Shown here: positions 33,051 to 45,632 of the stretch, piece by piece
Layout of the letters: each line of letters starts with the position of its first letter
How positions within the stretch are numbered: position 1 is the first letter of the stretch
Origin: Melampsora larici-populina 98AG31
Lineage: Eukaryota > Basidiomycota > Pucciniomycetes > Pucciniales > Melampsoraceae
Direction of reading: 5' to 3'
NCBI RefSeq assembly: GCF_000204055.1
Contig: NW_006768771.1
Span: 1,699,681-1,763,680 of the forward strand
Length of the DNA: 64,000 bases
Translations under genes and position numbers: made by a program
Notes under the pieces: generated by a model
The model's database searches: none
Seen by the model: only the letters and a program-made list of their open reading frames with translations
What the model was told of the DNA's origin: nothing

Positions 33051-33974
33051 AGAGGAAAAATTCTCATGTCGGGGTTTCCAAAAAGAGGGTTCCCTCTCTC
33101 TTTCAAGGCTATGGAATCTTGTGACAGGGAGGTTCTTTTCCTCTTGCGTGATCACTTCTCTTGTCTGTTTCTGACAGCGCGCACGGACCGCCAGCTCGAT
33201 TGAAAAATGGTCGATGTGGCAAGCATTTTGGGAACGACAGTACTACATACACATACACAGCACTTTCAAAACCTCCAATTCCAACCGTTCAAGTATCTCA
33301 CCCCTCATCATGTCCCCACCCAACTCCTTTCTTTTTTCATGGTTGATCAAGGCTTGACAAATGAAGGTGAAGGTGAGGAATGGTGAAAGGGTTTGTTGTT
33401 GTATCATGTGACTGTACATACACGGGGCCAGCAGAGTACAGAGTACAGCCCAAGGGAAATTGGCAAACCTATTGCAAACGAGTTGTGAACGAGTTTCTTG
33501 ATTCGGGGAAATTTCAAACCCGGACACCAAAATTTCACTCATTCGGGTTTCAAACGAGTTGTGAACGAGTTTCTTGATTCGGGGAAATTTTGAACCCGGA
33601 CACCGAAATTTCACTCATTCGGGTTTCAAACGAGTTAATTCCCGCGGTGTCATGTGCATGCTGGGCTAGACTGCAGAAAAAAAATCACCAGCTAGAATGT
33701 TTCACATTTGAGTCAACAAAGGCTTTAGAACACTTTTGCCCTCAAGGACAACAAGCCCAGGGCAAATCTTGATCAGATTCCATGACCTGACAAGCAAGTA
33801 TGCAAACACACAGATCACACAGAAGATATCCAACAGGATGACCATAGTGACAGAGAAGACCAACAAGAAGCACAAGACATTCCTGATCTGACAAACTACC
33901 ATCAAATAGGACCACAGGTGGGGTGCGGCACATGCAGAACACTACTTCTCCACCTCAACACACCAAAAAAAATA

Positions 33975-34156
33975 CAGTCAAACCCGCGCAAATGCATCCC
34001 TGTGCAGGTGCATAAGTTTAACCCGTGATAATGCATAGGAAAAATCCAGAATCTTGATGCTTTTTACTGCCAAATTTGACAACAGAAATGCATAACCCAT
34101 CAAAATGCATAGCAAAAGTCTTCCACCCAAATTATGTGTTTGTGCAGGTTTGACTG
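33975..34156. mobile_element. 182-bp mariner-type MITE, TA flanks
   Basis: The left end CAGTCAAACCCGCGCAAA and the right end (complement) CAGTCAAACCTGCACAAA pair over about 24 bp. TA flanks both ends (33973-33974, 34157-34158). The interior is non-coding with repeated ATGCATA motifs. It shares the CAGTC start and TA target with the 89-bp MITE at 15752. Confidence 0.75.
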
Positions 34157-34158
34157 TA

Positions 34159-37140
34159 GACCAACTCCAATCGGCCTCTTCAAAGCTCAAGTGCTGCAAT
34201 CAGCCTGAACCTACAATTTGGACAAGTTACTGCTCTGTATTGTACTTGAGTATAGCCAAGAAGTGCTCAAAAAGGGCTTGAACATCATTTAAAACACATA
34301 CACTCTTGGTCCTCATTTACTTTATCATTTGCTCACTCAATATTTGCAATTGCCTTGTAGATTGAAAGGTCCACTTGCTTGTCAACCCAACAAGTATACC
34401 AATTATCAGACTTACATTGTAGCCTCAACCACCACCAAAACCAAGCCATTGAATTCCTTACCTCCCTCTCCACCACATGATAGCCAGAAAACCCTTGCCA
34501 TATTTTTGTGTTTTATTGCTAGTACCACCAAATGGAGCTTCCAAGGTCTTTACGTAGCAAAACATGACAATAAGCTCCACCTGGTCTAACTACCAACCCA
34601 ACAAACAGAAGACCTTCACTCCAAGCCTGTTTGAACTAGTGTGCATTGCCACTGGTGAAGCCTATCCTTTCACCCAAACCCAACATATTTTTTGTCTAAC
34701 TCCATTTTGTTTGACTTTTTTTGTGAAAACTCTTTGTGTGTACAGCTTTGTAAATTGGTTGTCCTTTTGATCCTCAAATTTTTCCTTTCTTTTAGATTAA
34801 CTGCAACATGGTGAGTTTTTTACATCCTGTTTGAAATACCAAGAGACATTATAGCATACATATAGATTTAGAGAATTGATAGATACACAGACTCATCTTG
34901 GATGTGAAGCGGTACCCAAAGGCATGACAGTACCACTGTATTCCAAGACACATTGGTGATACCAAACAGGGATGTTTTGGGGAAGTTATCCTTCTACTGA
35001 GGATAACCTTTTTTCCTGGTGCATAGACTGGGTAAAACAAGAAAATAAATCTTACATTTGAATCCTTTTCCCTTTTTCCAACACACCAAGCTTTTACCTA
35101 CTCCCAAGATATCTCACACTTGTGATAGGAGATCTTTCTGCCACTCCAATTCTTTCAGACATTGTCTCTTCTCTCCCTTTTTGAATCCACCCACCACCTA
35201 AAAGGGATCAGAATCTTCAGAAGATGAAACAGAAATGTTCTGGAAAACAAGAAAATGAGAAAAGAATTGATTTTTTTGTAGAAACTATGTCAAAATGAAT
35301 TTGGTAAGAAGAGTAGATAGGAGTTGGGTGTTTATAGAATAGTTTTTATATATGCACATGAGTGTAGTAGAGTGAAAGGTCCCTTGCAGAGGTGTGGCAA
35401 TCAGATTGTGGCAGAGCCTAGGGAAAATCTTCTCCTCTGTGCCACTGCTAGTCATACCATACTCTCACCCCACAACCTTCTCATGGCAACTTCTTTCTAC
35501 ATCTCTCTTGAATCTCAAAGGCACTTCTATGCTCCAATAATTTATTGAGGCCTGCTCATCACCAGCCCAGTGCAGCAAATCCTGAGTCTCCTAGATGGTC
35601 TTGCCCCTGAGAAGTGTAAGGCAATGGTGTATTGCTTTGGACTGTTTCATTTCTTCAGAGGCCACCCCCACACCACTCATAGTATATAAAAACCTGTCCT
35701 AAAGGACAATCTAGTGTTGACTGTGGTAAATTTATGGTGTCCAAGTCCACAATAAGTCTCAATCTCTGGATTGAAACCTATTAAAGGCAAGGAGGGGACC
35801 TTTGATTTTAATAGTTTTCAATCCAAATTTGAGACCTATTGTGAACTCTGTCACAAAATCAAGTTTCACATATGATTGAACCTAATAGATGCCCGTGGTG
35901 CAAGGCTGCGACCCGGACCTGTGTGATCCAGGTCAGCCTTGAGACAGGGCCAAGCCCTGTTCTGACCCAAGGGCACCTCAGAGAGCACTTGGGTTGCCTT
36001 GAGGCGCGGTATGTTTTTTTGGGGGAGAGGGGAGCAATTCCAGTTGCTCAGCAAGTAGATGCTGAGCTGTCTGACTCCTTGGTGGCCTGGATATCACGAG
36101 GCCTGGTTGAATTCCAATTGGCCAGCATGGTAATAGAGTTGAAGAGTGCTGACTCAGCAGCTCAAAACTCCAGTATCAAGACTGCACAAATAAAAGCACA
36201 ATCCAAACACGCAAAAGGGGAACAATGAAAAAAGGTAGAGGATACCACAGAAAGTCATAGGGGAAGTGAAAAAGTATAAATAGATGGGGCTTGTTCAGCC
36301 AAAAGTGAAATCCCCAAGTCATCCTTGTGATTACACCTTAGAACAGGAGTCAGATTCAAGCTCTAACTATATCTGGTATCCTCTTGCCAAAAGGCTGAAA
36401 CTATTTTACAAGTTTCAGTGCTTTTGGGGGGGGATTCCAGATTTAGTGTTAGGGAATGTTCTACTGCTTACTTTAACTATTTGAATTTCAGGGGCCTGGG
36501 TCCAAACATCAAGCATCAGACAGGATTTCTTCACTCAACATACCACTAGTATGTAGATACCTTTATTTAAGTGTTTGATTGCATCCAATTCCAACACAGA
36601 TCATAATCCAGTTTCAATGGATTTTGAGAGACATGCAACTTTGATTGGGTCAAACAATCATTTACCAATCTTATAATCACAAGATTGAATCAACTTCAAC
36701 AAAGCATTTTCTTTGCCAAACAAATCCGTACTTCTTCAAAGAAACTCATGGTTCCAACCCCGTGTTGATGGAGGATATTATATCATTTGGGTTTGTGAAG
36801 ATGCAAGAAATTCCGCAAAACTAGGATGTTCAAAGGTTTCCCAAGCTTGTTTTTACCAGCAGATGATGAGAAGGATGGTATGAATAGTGAGGAAGTAAGT
36901 ATTCATGAGTGAGATAGAGTACCATATTACTTATCTTATAAGTTGATCTCACCAATTTGCTACAACTTTGGTTGTTATTCATGTTTTGACTGTGTTGTGA
37001 CTGTACATAGTATTGGTGTTCCATCTCTCTTTCATTTGTGTGGAAATCTAACGTCTATTTATTTACTTGTATTTCTATTCGCAAGCATTATCCTTTCAAT
37101 CACAGACCTTGCTAACACATCCTACAATTTAAATAGGTAC
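34159..37140. other. Gap of about 3 kb, no supported gene
   Basis: Open stretches are short. One (35872-36228, +) is GC-richer and contains nested inverted repeats (CAAGGCTG...CAGCCTTG-like near 35900-35940), which suggests a structured repeat rather than a gene. A phrase close to GACTGTACATAGTATTGGTG at about 36996 recurs in the minisatellite near 47.6 kb, so parts of this gap are dispersed repeat. Confidence 0.4.
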
Positions 37141-37590
37141 ATGCTAGGGTGGGGGGGGCTCATGGGGGGAGGCCTTGACCGGGGTTGTCTCAGGATTAGC
37201 CTGGACTTGTGAAACCCCGGGTTCGGCCTTCCCACAAGCCCGACAGACCTGTGACCACCGGAGAGTCCGGTCCCAGCCTACCCAACCTTGGGAGTGCTGG
37301 AGAGCTCCCAAGCTTGCTCGGACCCATTCTCTCCTGTGCCCCAAGGCCTGCATGCCCCCTCCTACGCCCCGTAGGGCTCGCCTAGACTCACTCTGGGCAA
37401 GATGCATGCCTCCTAGCCTAATTGGCAATCCCTATTTCCCAATTCAGAATCTTGCAAGTATATGATCTCATCACTGTACAGGGATCTACCTCAAATTCTC
37501 ACCGGGAACATTCCTCCCATTCAAACTCTGATAAGGTTTAATAACCTCTCTGAAGGTTTGTGCGCATTGTTTTTCCCATTGGATTCAATT

Positions 37591-38689
37591 TCATTCTGAT
37601 CCCATTTTCAACAGCCACCACTTTGCATCTTCATTCTCCCTCTCATTGAACTTTCTCAGATATCTTTTGTAAGCTCGTGACTTCCATCTTCCCTTCTCAA
37701 TGATCTTCTCTAAAGATACTCCTTGGTTCCATAGAAAGGAGGCCCTGCCCACTCTAAACGAGTGTCCAGCTATCCCCATCAAGCCGTCGGTTTGCCAACT
37801 CTTCCTTAGATACCCCATCAAGCAACTTTTACCAATTGCTATTGCTACTCCATCTTTATCATAATACCAAAACAGATATGTATCTTCATCCGCGCCGTTC
37901 TTGATGTGTTTCTCCAGCAACCTTTCCACTGCACCTACTGGGTCTAGTAAAGACTTAAATCTCCTCAATTGTAAGTATTGTATCTCCTCCGGTTTTGCTG
38001 TCTTAGCGCCTCTCAGACCAATTGTTAACTCTTGCATGTCTTTTGACATCTCTATGTCTTTCAACTTGATTGTCTTCTCCAGATTCAGCGGTACTATTTC
38101 TCCCAACCTGGCCATTCCCCAGAAGGCCACCAATGCCACTGTCACGCACAAGTCCATTGCCTCATTGCCTCTCTTCATACCCCTCAATAAGCTTGCCAGG
38201 TGTTTTATCTCGACTGCTTTCTTCTGGGGTTTCGGAGGTGTCTTTGCGTCAATCATCTTGGCTGCCTTCAAAAGTAAGTTCACCACCTTCTGATTTGCCT
38301 CCGGGAAAGGTTTGTTTGTCAACTGTACTCCTTCTGGTTTAGGTGCCACCCACTCTATGAAACCTTCCACATTCTCTACAGTCAGAGGTAAGATTTGGTG
38401 CCTTTCCAGACCCTTACTTCTAGTGTAACTAAGTGGTTTTGATATTGCCGAGTTATATTGGATCAGGGTCTCTTTAGACCTCTTTAGACCAACTACCACC
38501 TACTACCATTAGCTGTTGTACTCTGCTCATGTGTAAGTTCTCTACTCCGTTCTCATCCTGAATAAGATTCTCGATTTTCTTAAACTGATTGACTCCTCCT
38601 CCTCCTTCTCTCCTATTGTCCCCTCCTACTCCTGCCTCAAGTACGGTGGTAGATCGATTGGCATATCTACCACTGCCTTGTTGTGCCAT
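37591..38689 (-). pseudogene. Tyrosine recombinase of DIRS copy A
   Basis: The main open part, 38499-37591 (302 aa), covers most of the recombinase; the N-terminal part continues in another frame up to about 38689, where the two halves align with the first 60 residues of copy B, showing a frameshift near 38480. Catalytic motifs: Arg in GMARLGEIV, H-x-x-R in GHSFRVGRASF, and the C-terminal GRWKSRAYKRYLRKF with the likely nucleophile Tyr in KRY. The enzyme integrates the circular DNA form of the element without an integrase (family knowledge). The active-site residues are all present, yet the frame break makes the gene non-functional. Confidence 0.8.
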
Positions 38690-40415
38690 TCAAAGCTGGC
38701 TGTGAATCCTCTAGATAGAACGTCGGCCTTGTTCTTGTTTGTTCCGACCCTCTGTTGTTTGATTGCTAATTGGTCAAAGGTAAGTAACTTCTGGATATGT
38801 TTCCATTCTTCATTTACTGCTCTGTCCTTAGACCTAGAATTGTGCATCACCGCTTTGGTTGTGGTATTATCTGTCCACACTCTGAAACATTTCCCTTTGC
38901 TAGCATCAGGATCCCTAACCGAACCGCTACTGTCTTGATCCAAGTGATGTTTTGCTTCACCCCTCGTTTGTCTAGTTCATTCCAACCACCTAGGAGCCTA
39001 AAACGACCCCAGTTACCTCCAATTTTCACGCCTACTCCATATGATGTCAACGCGTCTCCGACCCAATCAATATCAACGGCCTTGGCCAAAGGAATTATCC
39101 TCATGTGTTCAAACATTGTCAGGACTGCCAGCCGCTCCTCTAGATTGTCTCTCACCGCTTGAGAGATTCCGCTTTCTGCACTTGGGTTTTGCCATGGCTC
39201 CTTCCATGCGTACAACTCCTTCATGTAACATTTCATATCTGGGAGGATGTAAGTTCTGTGGCCAAGTCTACCAACGAATTTATCCACCTTCCCTTTCTTC
39301 CACTTCGCTCCACCCAAGAGTTCTTTAACAGAGTCAATTCGTTCTTGAAGCTTCTCCTCTGGGAGTTGTACGGTTTTATCGTGCCCATTCCAAATAAAAC
39401 CTAAGTATCTCTGTTCTTCCGCAAAATCTGAAAATTTTGTATTGTTTGTTTTCACTCCTATCTTCTTGCTAAGATTCAATACTGACTCCATCCTAATTCC
39501 ACTTCCTTCTTCTCGCAGAATCAGGTTATCATCCACCCAGCAAAAAATCTTTGGTATCTTTATTGCTTTTACCATAATTTTCTTCCAAACGTTCCACAAC
39601 CAGCTACTCCACCAAAACCCACTCTTGTATCTACCCATAGCATCCCTTCGAAGTCCGGGATCAATAGAAACCTCCATTGGGATGGGTGAGTCAGAATTTG
39701 CCTATAAGCCTTTTCCCAATCAAATATTGCTAACTCCCATTTAATTTTATTATTCTTCAGGAAGTTCGCTAATTCATTGAAATCATCCCATGTGGTTTCA
39801 AATTTGTGTTTATCAACGAAGGAGTTTGCTAAAGGTACTGTGACTATTCACTACACTGCCCATTGGATTTGAGCGAAATAAACCATATCTTTTGTGGACT
39901 TGTTTGTGAGTGAACAGGCCAAAGAGTTTCTTCTCTGCTTTTTCCTTCTTAATATTCCTCTCTATCTTCTCTCCGACCAAGTTTGCTGATTCTTGATTTC
40001 TTGGTGTAAACCACAGTCTATCTCCAATCATGTGATGGGGTATTCCTTGATGGAAGCCCGTTTTTAGACTTTCTAAGACGTCTCCCCACTCATCCATCAA
40101 TTCAAACTGGGTCATCAGAGCCTGCCATTCTGGGATATTCAGCTCACAGATCACCTTGTCCGGCCAACACAAGTCTGGCTCATCAAGAAGTTCTTGGTTG
40201 GCTCTCATGACTCTTGCGACCTTCCTAGGTGCTGGGGCTGGGGGGCTAGAAGGAAGTGGATCAGGGGGGTTGGAACAGAGATAAGGGAACAACAAGCAGG
40301 CACAAATTAGTTTCCATTTCATTTCATTCTCTTCCTCTGTCTTGTCTTTGATTCTCATGACCTTTTCTTGGGACTTTTCTGGTACGCAGACCTTCCCTTG
40401 CTCCTCATGAAACAA
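38626..40415 (-). pseudogene. RT-RNase H of DIRS copy A, several frameshifts
   Basis: Reads in at least four pieces. 40415-39813: RT N-terminal part (FHQGIPHHMIGD, RSNPMGSVVN). The frame then changes and roughly 16 codons present in copy B (around LRMINDLSYP) are missing near 39830. 39810-39680: FETTWDDFNELA and FDWEKAYRQ in another frame. 39677-38847: WVDDNLI active-site box, then RNase H (WVGDALTSYGVG) with a frame break near 39600 upstream of WVDD. 38943-38626: RNase H end (RVWTDNTTTKAV, KADVLSRG). The product would copy the RNA template and degrade RNA in hybrids. Loss of frame continuity shows old inactivation. Confidence 0.8.
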
Positions 40416-40421
40416 ATCTAC

Positions 40422-41193
40422 TCACTTCCTTGGATTCCTATCCCTGTATCCATTGTCTCTCCCTTGCTTAGCTCCTGTCCACCTACCACTATTCCACCCA
40501 CTACTTCCTGCATTTCCATTTGCTCCTCCTCCAAACCCTTCTGCCTTCCTCTTGTTTAAGTTCTTAATGAAATTCTTACCCTTATACAAACTTCCACCTC
40601 TATCAGCCGCTGGTCCAGTTGGGATCGATCCAGATGGTGCTGAGTGTGCGGTCGTGTGGAAGTTTGCTGGGAATGTCGAGGGGAGTGTTGATGAGGGGAA
40701 CATTGAGGGTGCAGCTGGTAGGTGAGCTGGTAGGTGAGAATTGTGCCTAGCTTGGGCCCAAAGGGTTGATCTAACCAACTGGGTTGACTTGGTCACTTCT
40801 ATCTTCTCCAACTTTGTCTCTTTTGCTTTGCCTCTTGACGCATCACACCACATCCCTTTCCTACCCTCCTAATTCTCTTGGTCAATCGGGTCAATCATTG
40901 CCTTCACCGCCCCAAAAGCATACAGGTTATCTAAGTACGTGTCATTGTTCCTTTGAGTCGTTTCACATTCAGCCCTTTTCAGGACCCTAACATCTCTCAC
41001 TCCGATGTCTGCCATCTTCCCTTCAGGTCCAACTTTAAATGTCATATACACCTGCCTCATCTCCAAATCATATCTGAATGCCACCATCCAACTATCTTCA
41101 TTTTCCTTCTGGATCTCTAGCACATTCTCAAAGTGTTTCGTCATTGCTTCCGCAACATCTTCTTGTTCATAGTGGAGAAGGTGATCAATTGTG
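40422..41193 (-). pseudogene. Gag C-terminal part of DIRS copy A
   Basis: 41193-40869 encodes HYEQEDVAEAMTKHF, RYDLEM and DIGVRDVRVLKR, which align with YGREDIASRLEEHY, RYDITHR and DVGVRNEELVEQ of copy B gag. A TAG follows (40866-40868), then the frame stays open from 40853 to 40422, with a Pro/Ser/His-rich part and a Gly/Arg/Asn-rich tail (GSSGWNSGRWTG) as in nucleic-acid-binding Gag C-termini. The segment begins exactly at the Harbinger junction. Confidence 0.7.
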
Positions 41194-41461
41194 GTACACA
41201 AATATCGTTCTGGAAATTTCCAGAACACTTTTTCCAGAACGCCAGAAGGTTTTTTTTTTGGTGTGTTCTGGCGTTCTGGCGTTCTGGAACTTTGAATGCC
41301 CCAAACTCCAGAATGCCCAACACCTGAGTACTGAACCCAACCACACATCCGCTAGCACACACCTCATACCACGCACATCAAACACCCTCCCACATCACTT
41401 TTCTCAACTCTCAGCACTTCTCGGTCTTGCATTTCAATTTAACTCTGCCTTTCCTCCTGCA

Positions 41462-43138
41462 ATGGTTCGAAAAAGCCGACGTCGACTTCTGAAACGGTCT
41501 ATTCACTTGGCAATTCACAAGAAGAATCAGTCACAAACAGACCTTTTAACTTTAGCTTTCCAGAAAAAGAGGAATTCTGAAAGCCTTTTCATCCTTTGGT
41601 GTCTTCAAGCAATCATCGTTCAGCAAAACTTACAATCCGAGGCCGTTTTAGATGATGAGCATGATGCCGATGATCGATTTGAGGCTAGGAAGCCACTGTA
41701 CCTGTTTTTGCTGGCCGCGCTGGAATACCACTTGGCCAGTGCACAGTCTGTTAAGCTTGTGCTACTCGGTCGTCGTCTACGTCAAATCAATCAAAACGGA
41801 CTCGATCGGCTTGAAGAGGCTCTAAAAATTTTAAATTCAACCCGCTATGTTCAGGATCGGAGATCGCGCGAACGCAAAGTTTTAAGAAACGCAGCGTTTC
41901 CGCAAAGGTTTTGGGAAGGCGGTGATACATTTATATGTATAGTAAGTCTGCTTTCTGATGTTTTCTCTTGGTGTCTGCTAATGAGGGATATTGTACTCTC
42001 ACTGGTAGGCTCGAATGAGCGAGGAACGATTTTGGAAATTAGTCGATTTGATTCAATCGAGTGGTGTATTTCACAACCAATCACATCACAAGCAAGTCCC
42101 TGTACCATGGCAGCTTTTGGTTGCTCTAGCGAACCTGGGATCTTCGGGAAACGGAGGTGATCTTTCACATTTGGCATATATGTTTCACATTTCAGGTTAG
42201 TGAACTGTCTTGTTTGGTAAACATTGATTCTATTTACTGATCCGATTAATTAGTTTAGAAGGTAGTGTCCAAAATTGGACGAATCGATGTATTTATGTGA
42301 TCCTTCAAATTGAAAAGGACTGGGTGTTCTTGCCCAAAGAAAATGAACGACAAGAACTGAAATCCAAAATGAAGGATACTGTTTTCAAAGATACGGTGGG
42401 ATTTATGGATGGAACTCTCATGCCACTTGCTTTTGCGCCGGTGAGGAATCCTGAGGACTATTGGACACGGAAAAACTTTTACGCTTTCAATGTGATGTTA
42501 GTGTGTGATGTACACAAGTCAATCCGATTCTATGAACTTGGTTGGTGTGGCTCGGCTCATGATCAAAGGGTTTATCGCTCCTCTTTAGTAAGTTTGTTTG
42601 TGGTAAGCTTAATGGATGAGATGGAGTTTAACTGACTTCTACCCAGCTCTTCACGAATCCTGCCAATTTCATGAACGAGGAAGAGTTTCTCTTGGCAGAT
42701 TCAGGTTATACCTTATCTCCCCATGTAATCACACCTTTCAAATGCTCTGTTGGTCGCCGCTTGAGGGATAATCAAGAAGCATTCAATCAAGAATTATCTA
42801 AGTGGAGGGTCATTATCGAACAAAGTATTGGTATGCTTAAAGGCAGATTCCAGTCTTTAAAAGAAATCAGGATAATCTTACGTGGGGTGTCAAGTGCGAA
42901 AAGGGCGAATGCGTGGATCCGTGCGTGCATAATTCTACATAATTTCTCAAAGGCTGGTGGGGAAGAATGGCATGACGAGTTTGGATCAATTGAAGAAGGC
43001 CTGATTCACTCAGTAGGAAATGCAAGGCCTCCTCAAAACCAACCTTCTGGACAAACAACTGATGTTAATCATTTCAGGCAGGATACTACAAGGCGAGATG
43101 GTCTTTTTGCTGAGTTTATAGCGACTCCAAGGGGTTAA
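41462..43138 (+). CDS. PIF/Harbinger transposase (DDE_Tnp_4 type), 495 aa
   Basis: Four exons: 41462-41941, 42009-42195, 42259-42587, 42647-43138; all borders GT/AG and the phase is consistent, giving 495 residues with no internal stop. The N-terminal 160 residues are helical and basic (MVRKSRRRLLKRS start) with an R/L-rich region; a helix-turn-helix-like part follows (SEERFWKLVDLI...LVALANLGSSG). The catalytic triad is visible: D in GFMDGTLMP (about 273), D in LLADSGYTLSP (about 350), E in IIEQSIGMLKGRFQSL (about 389). The protein performs cut-and-paste transposition, usually together with the Myb-like partner (family knowledge). ATG 41462 was chosen as the first ATG inside the element in this frame. 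Intact frame and intact triad suggest a possibly active element. Confidence 0.92.
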
Positions 43139-43864
43139 TTAATTGTCTATCTGTTTCACTACATTTCAAAACTTTGAATTGTTCTTATCTGTTGAACTAA
43201 AATTCACAACTTTGAGTCGTTCTCACTGGTTTATTGGCTTTCAAACCTTTGATTGAATTTGTTTTAGTTTCACAAATCGACTCTGTTGTAAAAAAAATGC
43301 CACTCAAATTTAAATTTTTCAATTTGACCTTATTTATGGTCACCTTTTTGATAAGAAACTGATGATACTACTTCAAAAAGGTTTTGGTTATTCAAAACCA
43401 CAAACAATGACCAAAAACAAGCAATAAATTTCAAATCAACAAAGGTAAAAGATAGAAAATAACTTTTTTCTTAATTTTATTTGGTGAAACAACGATATAA
43501 GTAAGAGTAGGGAAGAAACTGAAGGAAAATAATTTTTCTTTATAAGACTTGTTTTGTTAACAGACTTGTATTTGTGAAACAACGATTTAGGTAAGAGTAG
43601 AGAAGAGACCCAGGAAAACCGACTGGGTATCTTGTCTACATAGCTTCTGAAAGCAATTTGAAACTTTTCAACAAGTACATCTTGACAAACATTTGAACTT
43701 CAAAAACAAGAACCTTTTGAAACCGAATAAAATTGTCTCAAATCTGAGCAAACCGATACCGTTTTTTTATAAACTTGAGTAAGTGATTAGATCAGTTTTC
43801 AGACCTAAGTATAAATCAAAAGAATCAGTCAAGAAGTCTATCGCATAGAACATTGAAAATATCC
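43139..43864. other. Convergent intergenic region inside Harbinger element
   Basis: 726 bp between the two stop codons. It is AT-rich with repeated phrases (GTGAAACAACGAT at about 43484 and 43576, followed by GTAAGAGTAG), i.e. a diverged roughly 90-bp duplication. No gene seen. Confidence 0.5.
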
Positions 43865-45632
43865 TTACGTCTTTTCAACAGTCTTGTATAAATCATCAGC
43901 AATTATTTTTGCTTGTTCATAAGCAACATTGTTATCTTTCATAAATTGATTGATGAATTGTCCTTTTGCCATTGCCAATTTGAGTTCCATAGCCCGCTTC
44001 GTTTTTTGAACATCTAATCGAGCCGCTTCAAGTTGACAAATCTTGAGCTTTGCATCGACCTGTGCTTGTTCTAACTGCTGTTCTTCAGTTAATAAGGTTT
44101 TTGAATCCTTTTTTGGCATCAAAGCACTGGCCAAATCCTTCATAACGTCCTTCATTGTATTGCTTTCGAGTTCACTCTTGATGAGGACATCTTCAAGACG
44201 AGTGATTGAAGAATTTGACTCGGTGTCTGGCTGACTCAATAATTGACTGACTCGAGTTTCAGCCCCCGGTTTGTGAGTTCGGTGTGATTGTGATGGTTGG
44301 ATCGAGCTACCGTGATACAAATTCTGTGTTTGATTCGGTTGACTTGGTTCTCTTAGAGATGAAATCAGATGAACATTAGTTTATACTGTATGAATTACAA
44401 GAGACAAACTCACCATCATTTTGAAAATTGTCGTTCAGAGCACGTTGAATTTCTTGGTTGAAATTGTCTTCCAGATTTTGTTCCTCGGTGAGCTGACGAT
44501 AGTACTCATCATTGGAAGCTTGTGAGTGATCATCTTCGATTCGAGTGTTTGGGTCGGGACTCTCAGTGACTTGTGAGGCCTCGATCAGCCTTGATGACAG
44601 TCCCAAACATTTTAAAGAATTGTCAGCAGAGTTTGGTACCGCACTGCTTGCACCATCAAGGCGAGTACCCTTGTCTCGAGTCCCCATTGTATCCTCAAGC
44701 TCATAATAATATTTACAGTGGTGTTTGATAATATAATCTGATTCAAAACATGATCAGTCGGAGATTCAGAAGGGTGCTTGAGGATGGATTCACTCACCCT
44801 GTATCAAACACTTCTTATGGTTCAAATACTCTGGATGGTCATCAGTCCAGCCATTCTTTGCTTTCTCTGCTTCAATTCCATTCTTTACACCCTGACCAGT
44901 GCTATTTAGCCACATCTGACCCGAAATGAATTTTTTTTTGAGTTCCGAAACCTGTAAGATAAATCATGTGTGTCAGTTGAGATTCAAAAGCTTTACGGTC
45001 TTGAGACTCACCTTTCCTTCCACGTTCTTGACACTTCGGCCATAAAAACCATGCTGAGCTAAATAATCGATGATCTCCTCCACCGTATGACTTTTCACAA
45101 GAGTCTTATCCTTGTACCGAGTCCAATTACCATAAGTTGTGATCCAGTTCAACAGAATACTCATCGCAGTTTCCCCCTTCTCATTTTTCTCCTCTTCCCA
45201 ATACACTGGTGCTTTTCGAGTGGATACACTATTGTTGGGTTCTTCTGCATCTTGTTTCTTGGATTTTCTTTTTGAATCGGACTTCGGGACTTTGCTGGTG
45301 GTGGCTTTGCGAGTGGATGTTGACATGGCCTTACCTTTTTTGGCCTTGGCAGTTCTTGAATTCTTTTGAATTGATGAGACTGGTTGTTTGATAGGTTGAG
45401 AGAGAGAAGCCATCGAATTGAAGGAGGATCCAAAGGCAGAGGGTGAAATTACAGTAGCAGGAATAGGTTGTGTATAGAAGTTTGGTGATCCGGAGTTCAA
45501 ATTGAAATTTGATGGGTAGGCCTGAAGAGAAGATGGGTGAATTTGGAAGGTGAACGGTGTGATGACTTGGTTTTCTTGAGGGCTGCTTGGTTGGCTGGAG
45601 GTGGGAGTATGGTCGTCGATCACTTGATCCAT
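43865..45632 (-). CDS. SANT/Myb-like partner protein of Harbinger element, 527 aa
   Basis: Four exons: 45632-45012, 44951-44798, 44737-44414, 44349-43865; the phases join to 527 residues. N-terminal 140 residues are Pro/Ser/Thr-rich, then Lys-rich (KKGKAMSTSTRKATT). Residues about 145-260 form a SANT/trihelix-like DNA-binding region: YWEEEKNEKGETAMSILLNW, NWTRYKDK, GRSVKNVEGKVSELKKKF, WTDDHPEYLNHKKC. C-terminal 160 residues are a predicted coiled coil (EEQQLEQAQVDAKLKICQLE). In PIF/Harbinger elements such a protein helps the transposase reach the nucleus and bind the ends (family knowledge). It is convergent with the transposase, with about 730 bp between their stops. The exon 3 acceptor was chosen because only that AG keeps frame. 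Confidence 0.82.

Larger units (their letters stand above)
31341..33650. mobile_element. Element with long inverted arms carrying a SAM-like piece
   Basis: Ends ACACCGCGGGAATT (31341) and its complement at 33650. The left arm runs to about 31772; the right arm runs inward to about 32960 and is longer because it has an internal roughly 80-bp terminal duplication and a roughly 215-bp insertion (about 33240-33460). Between the arms is about 1.1 kb of unique AT-rich DNA. Near the inner edge each arm encodes a peptide NFKNL(I/V)KYGLEP; the right arm (minus strand, 32913-33155) continues as RIAFDLMYYARDYY, matching the ISWGFAxxLMxxxRRYY part of the tandem protein at 2160-2936. No transposase seen. 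No clear target duplication (flanks ACATC / CATGT). Confidence 0.7.

Noticed and set aside
35872..36228. 118-residue ORF in a GC-richer patch
   Set aside because: No recognisable domain, overlapping open frame on the other strand, and the DNA is composed of inverted repeats; more likely structured repeat than gene.
37144..37465. Two overlapping 94-96-residue ORFs on opposite strands
   Set aside because: Caused by the high GC content of the DIRS terminal region; neither resembles a protein family.
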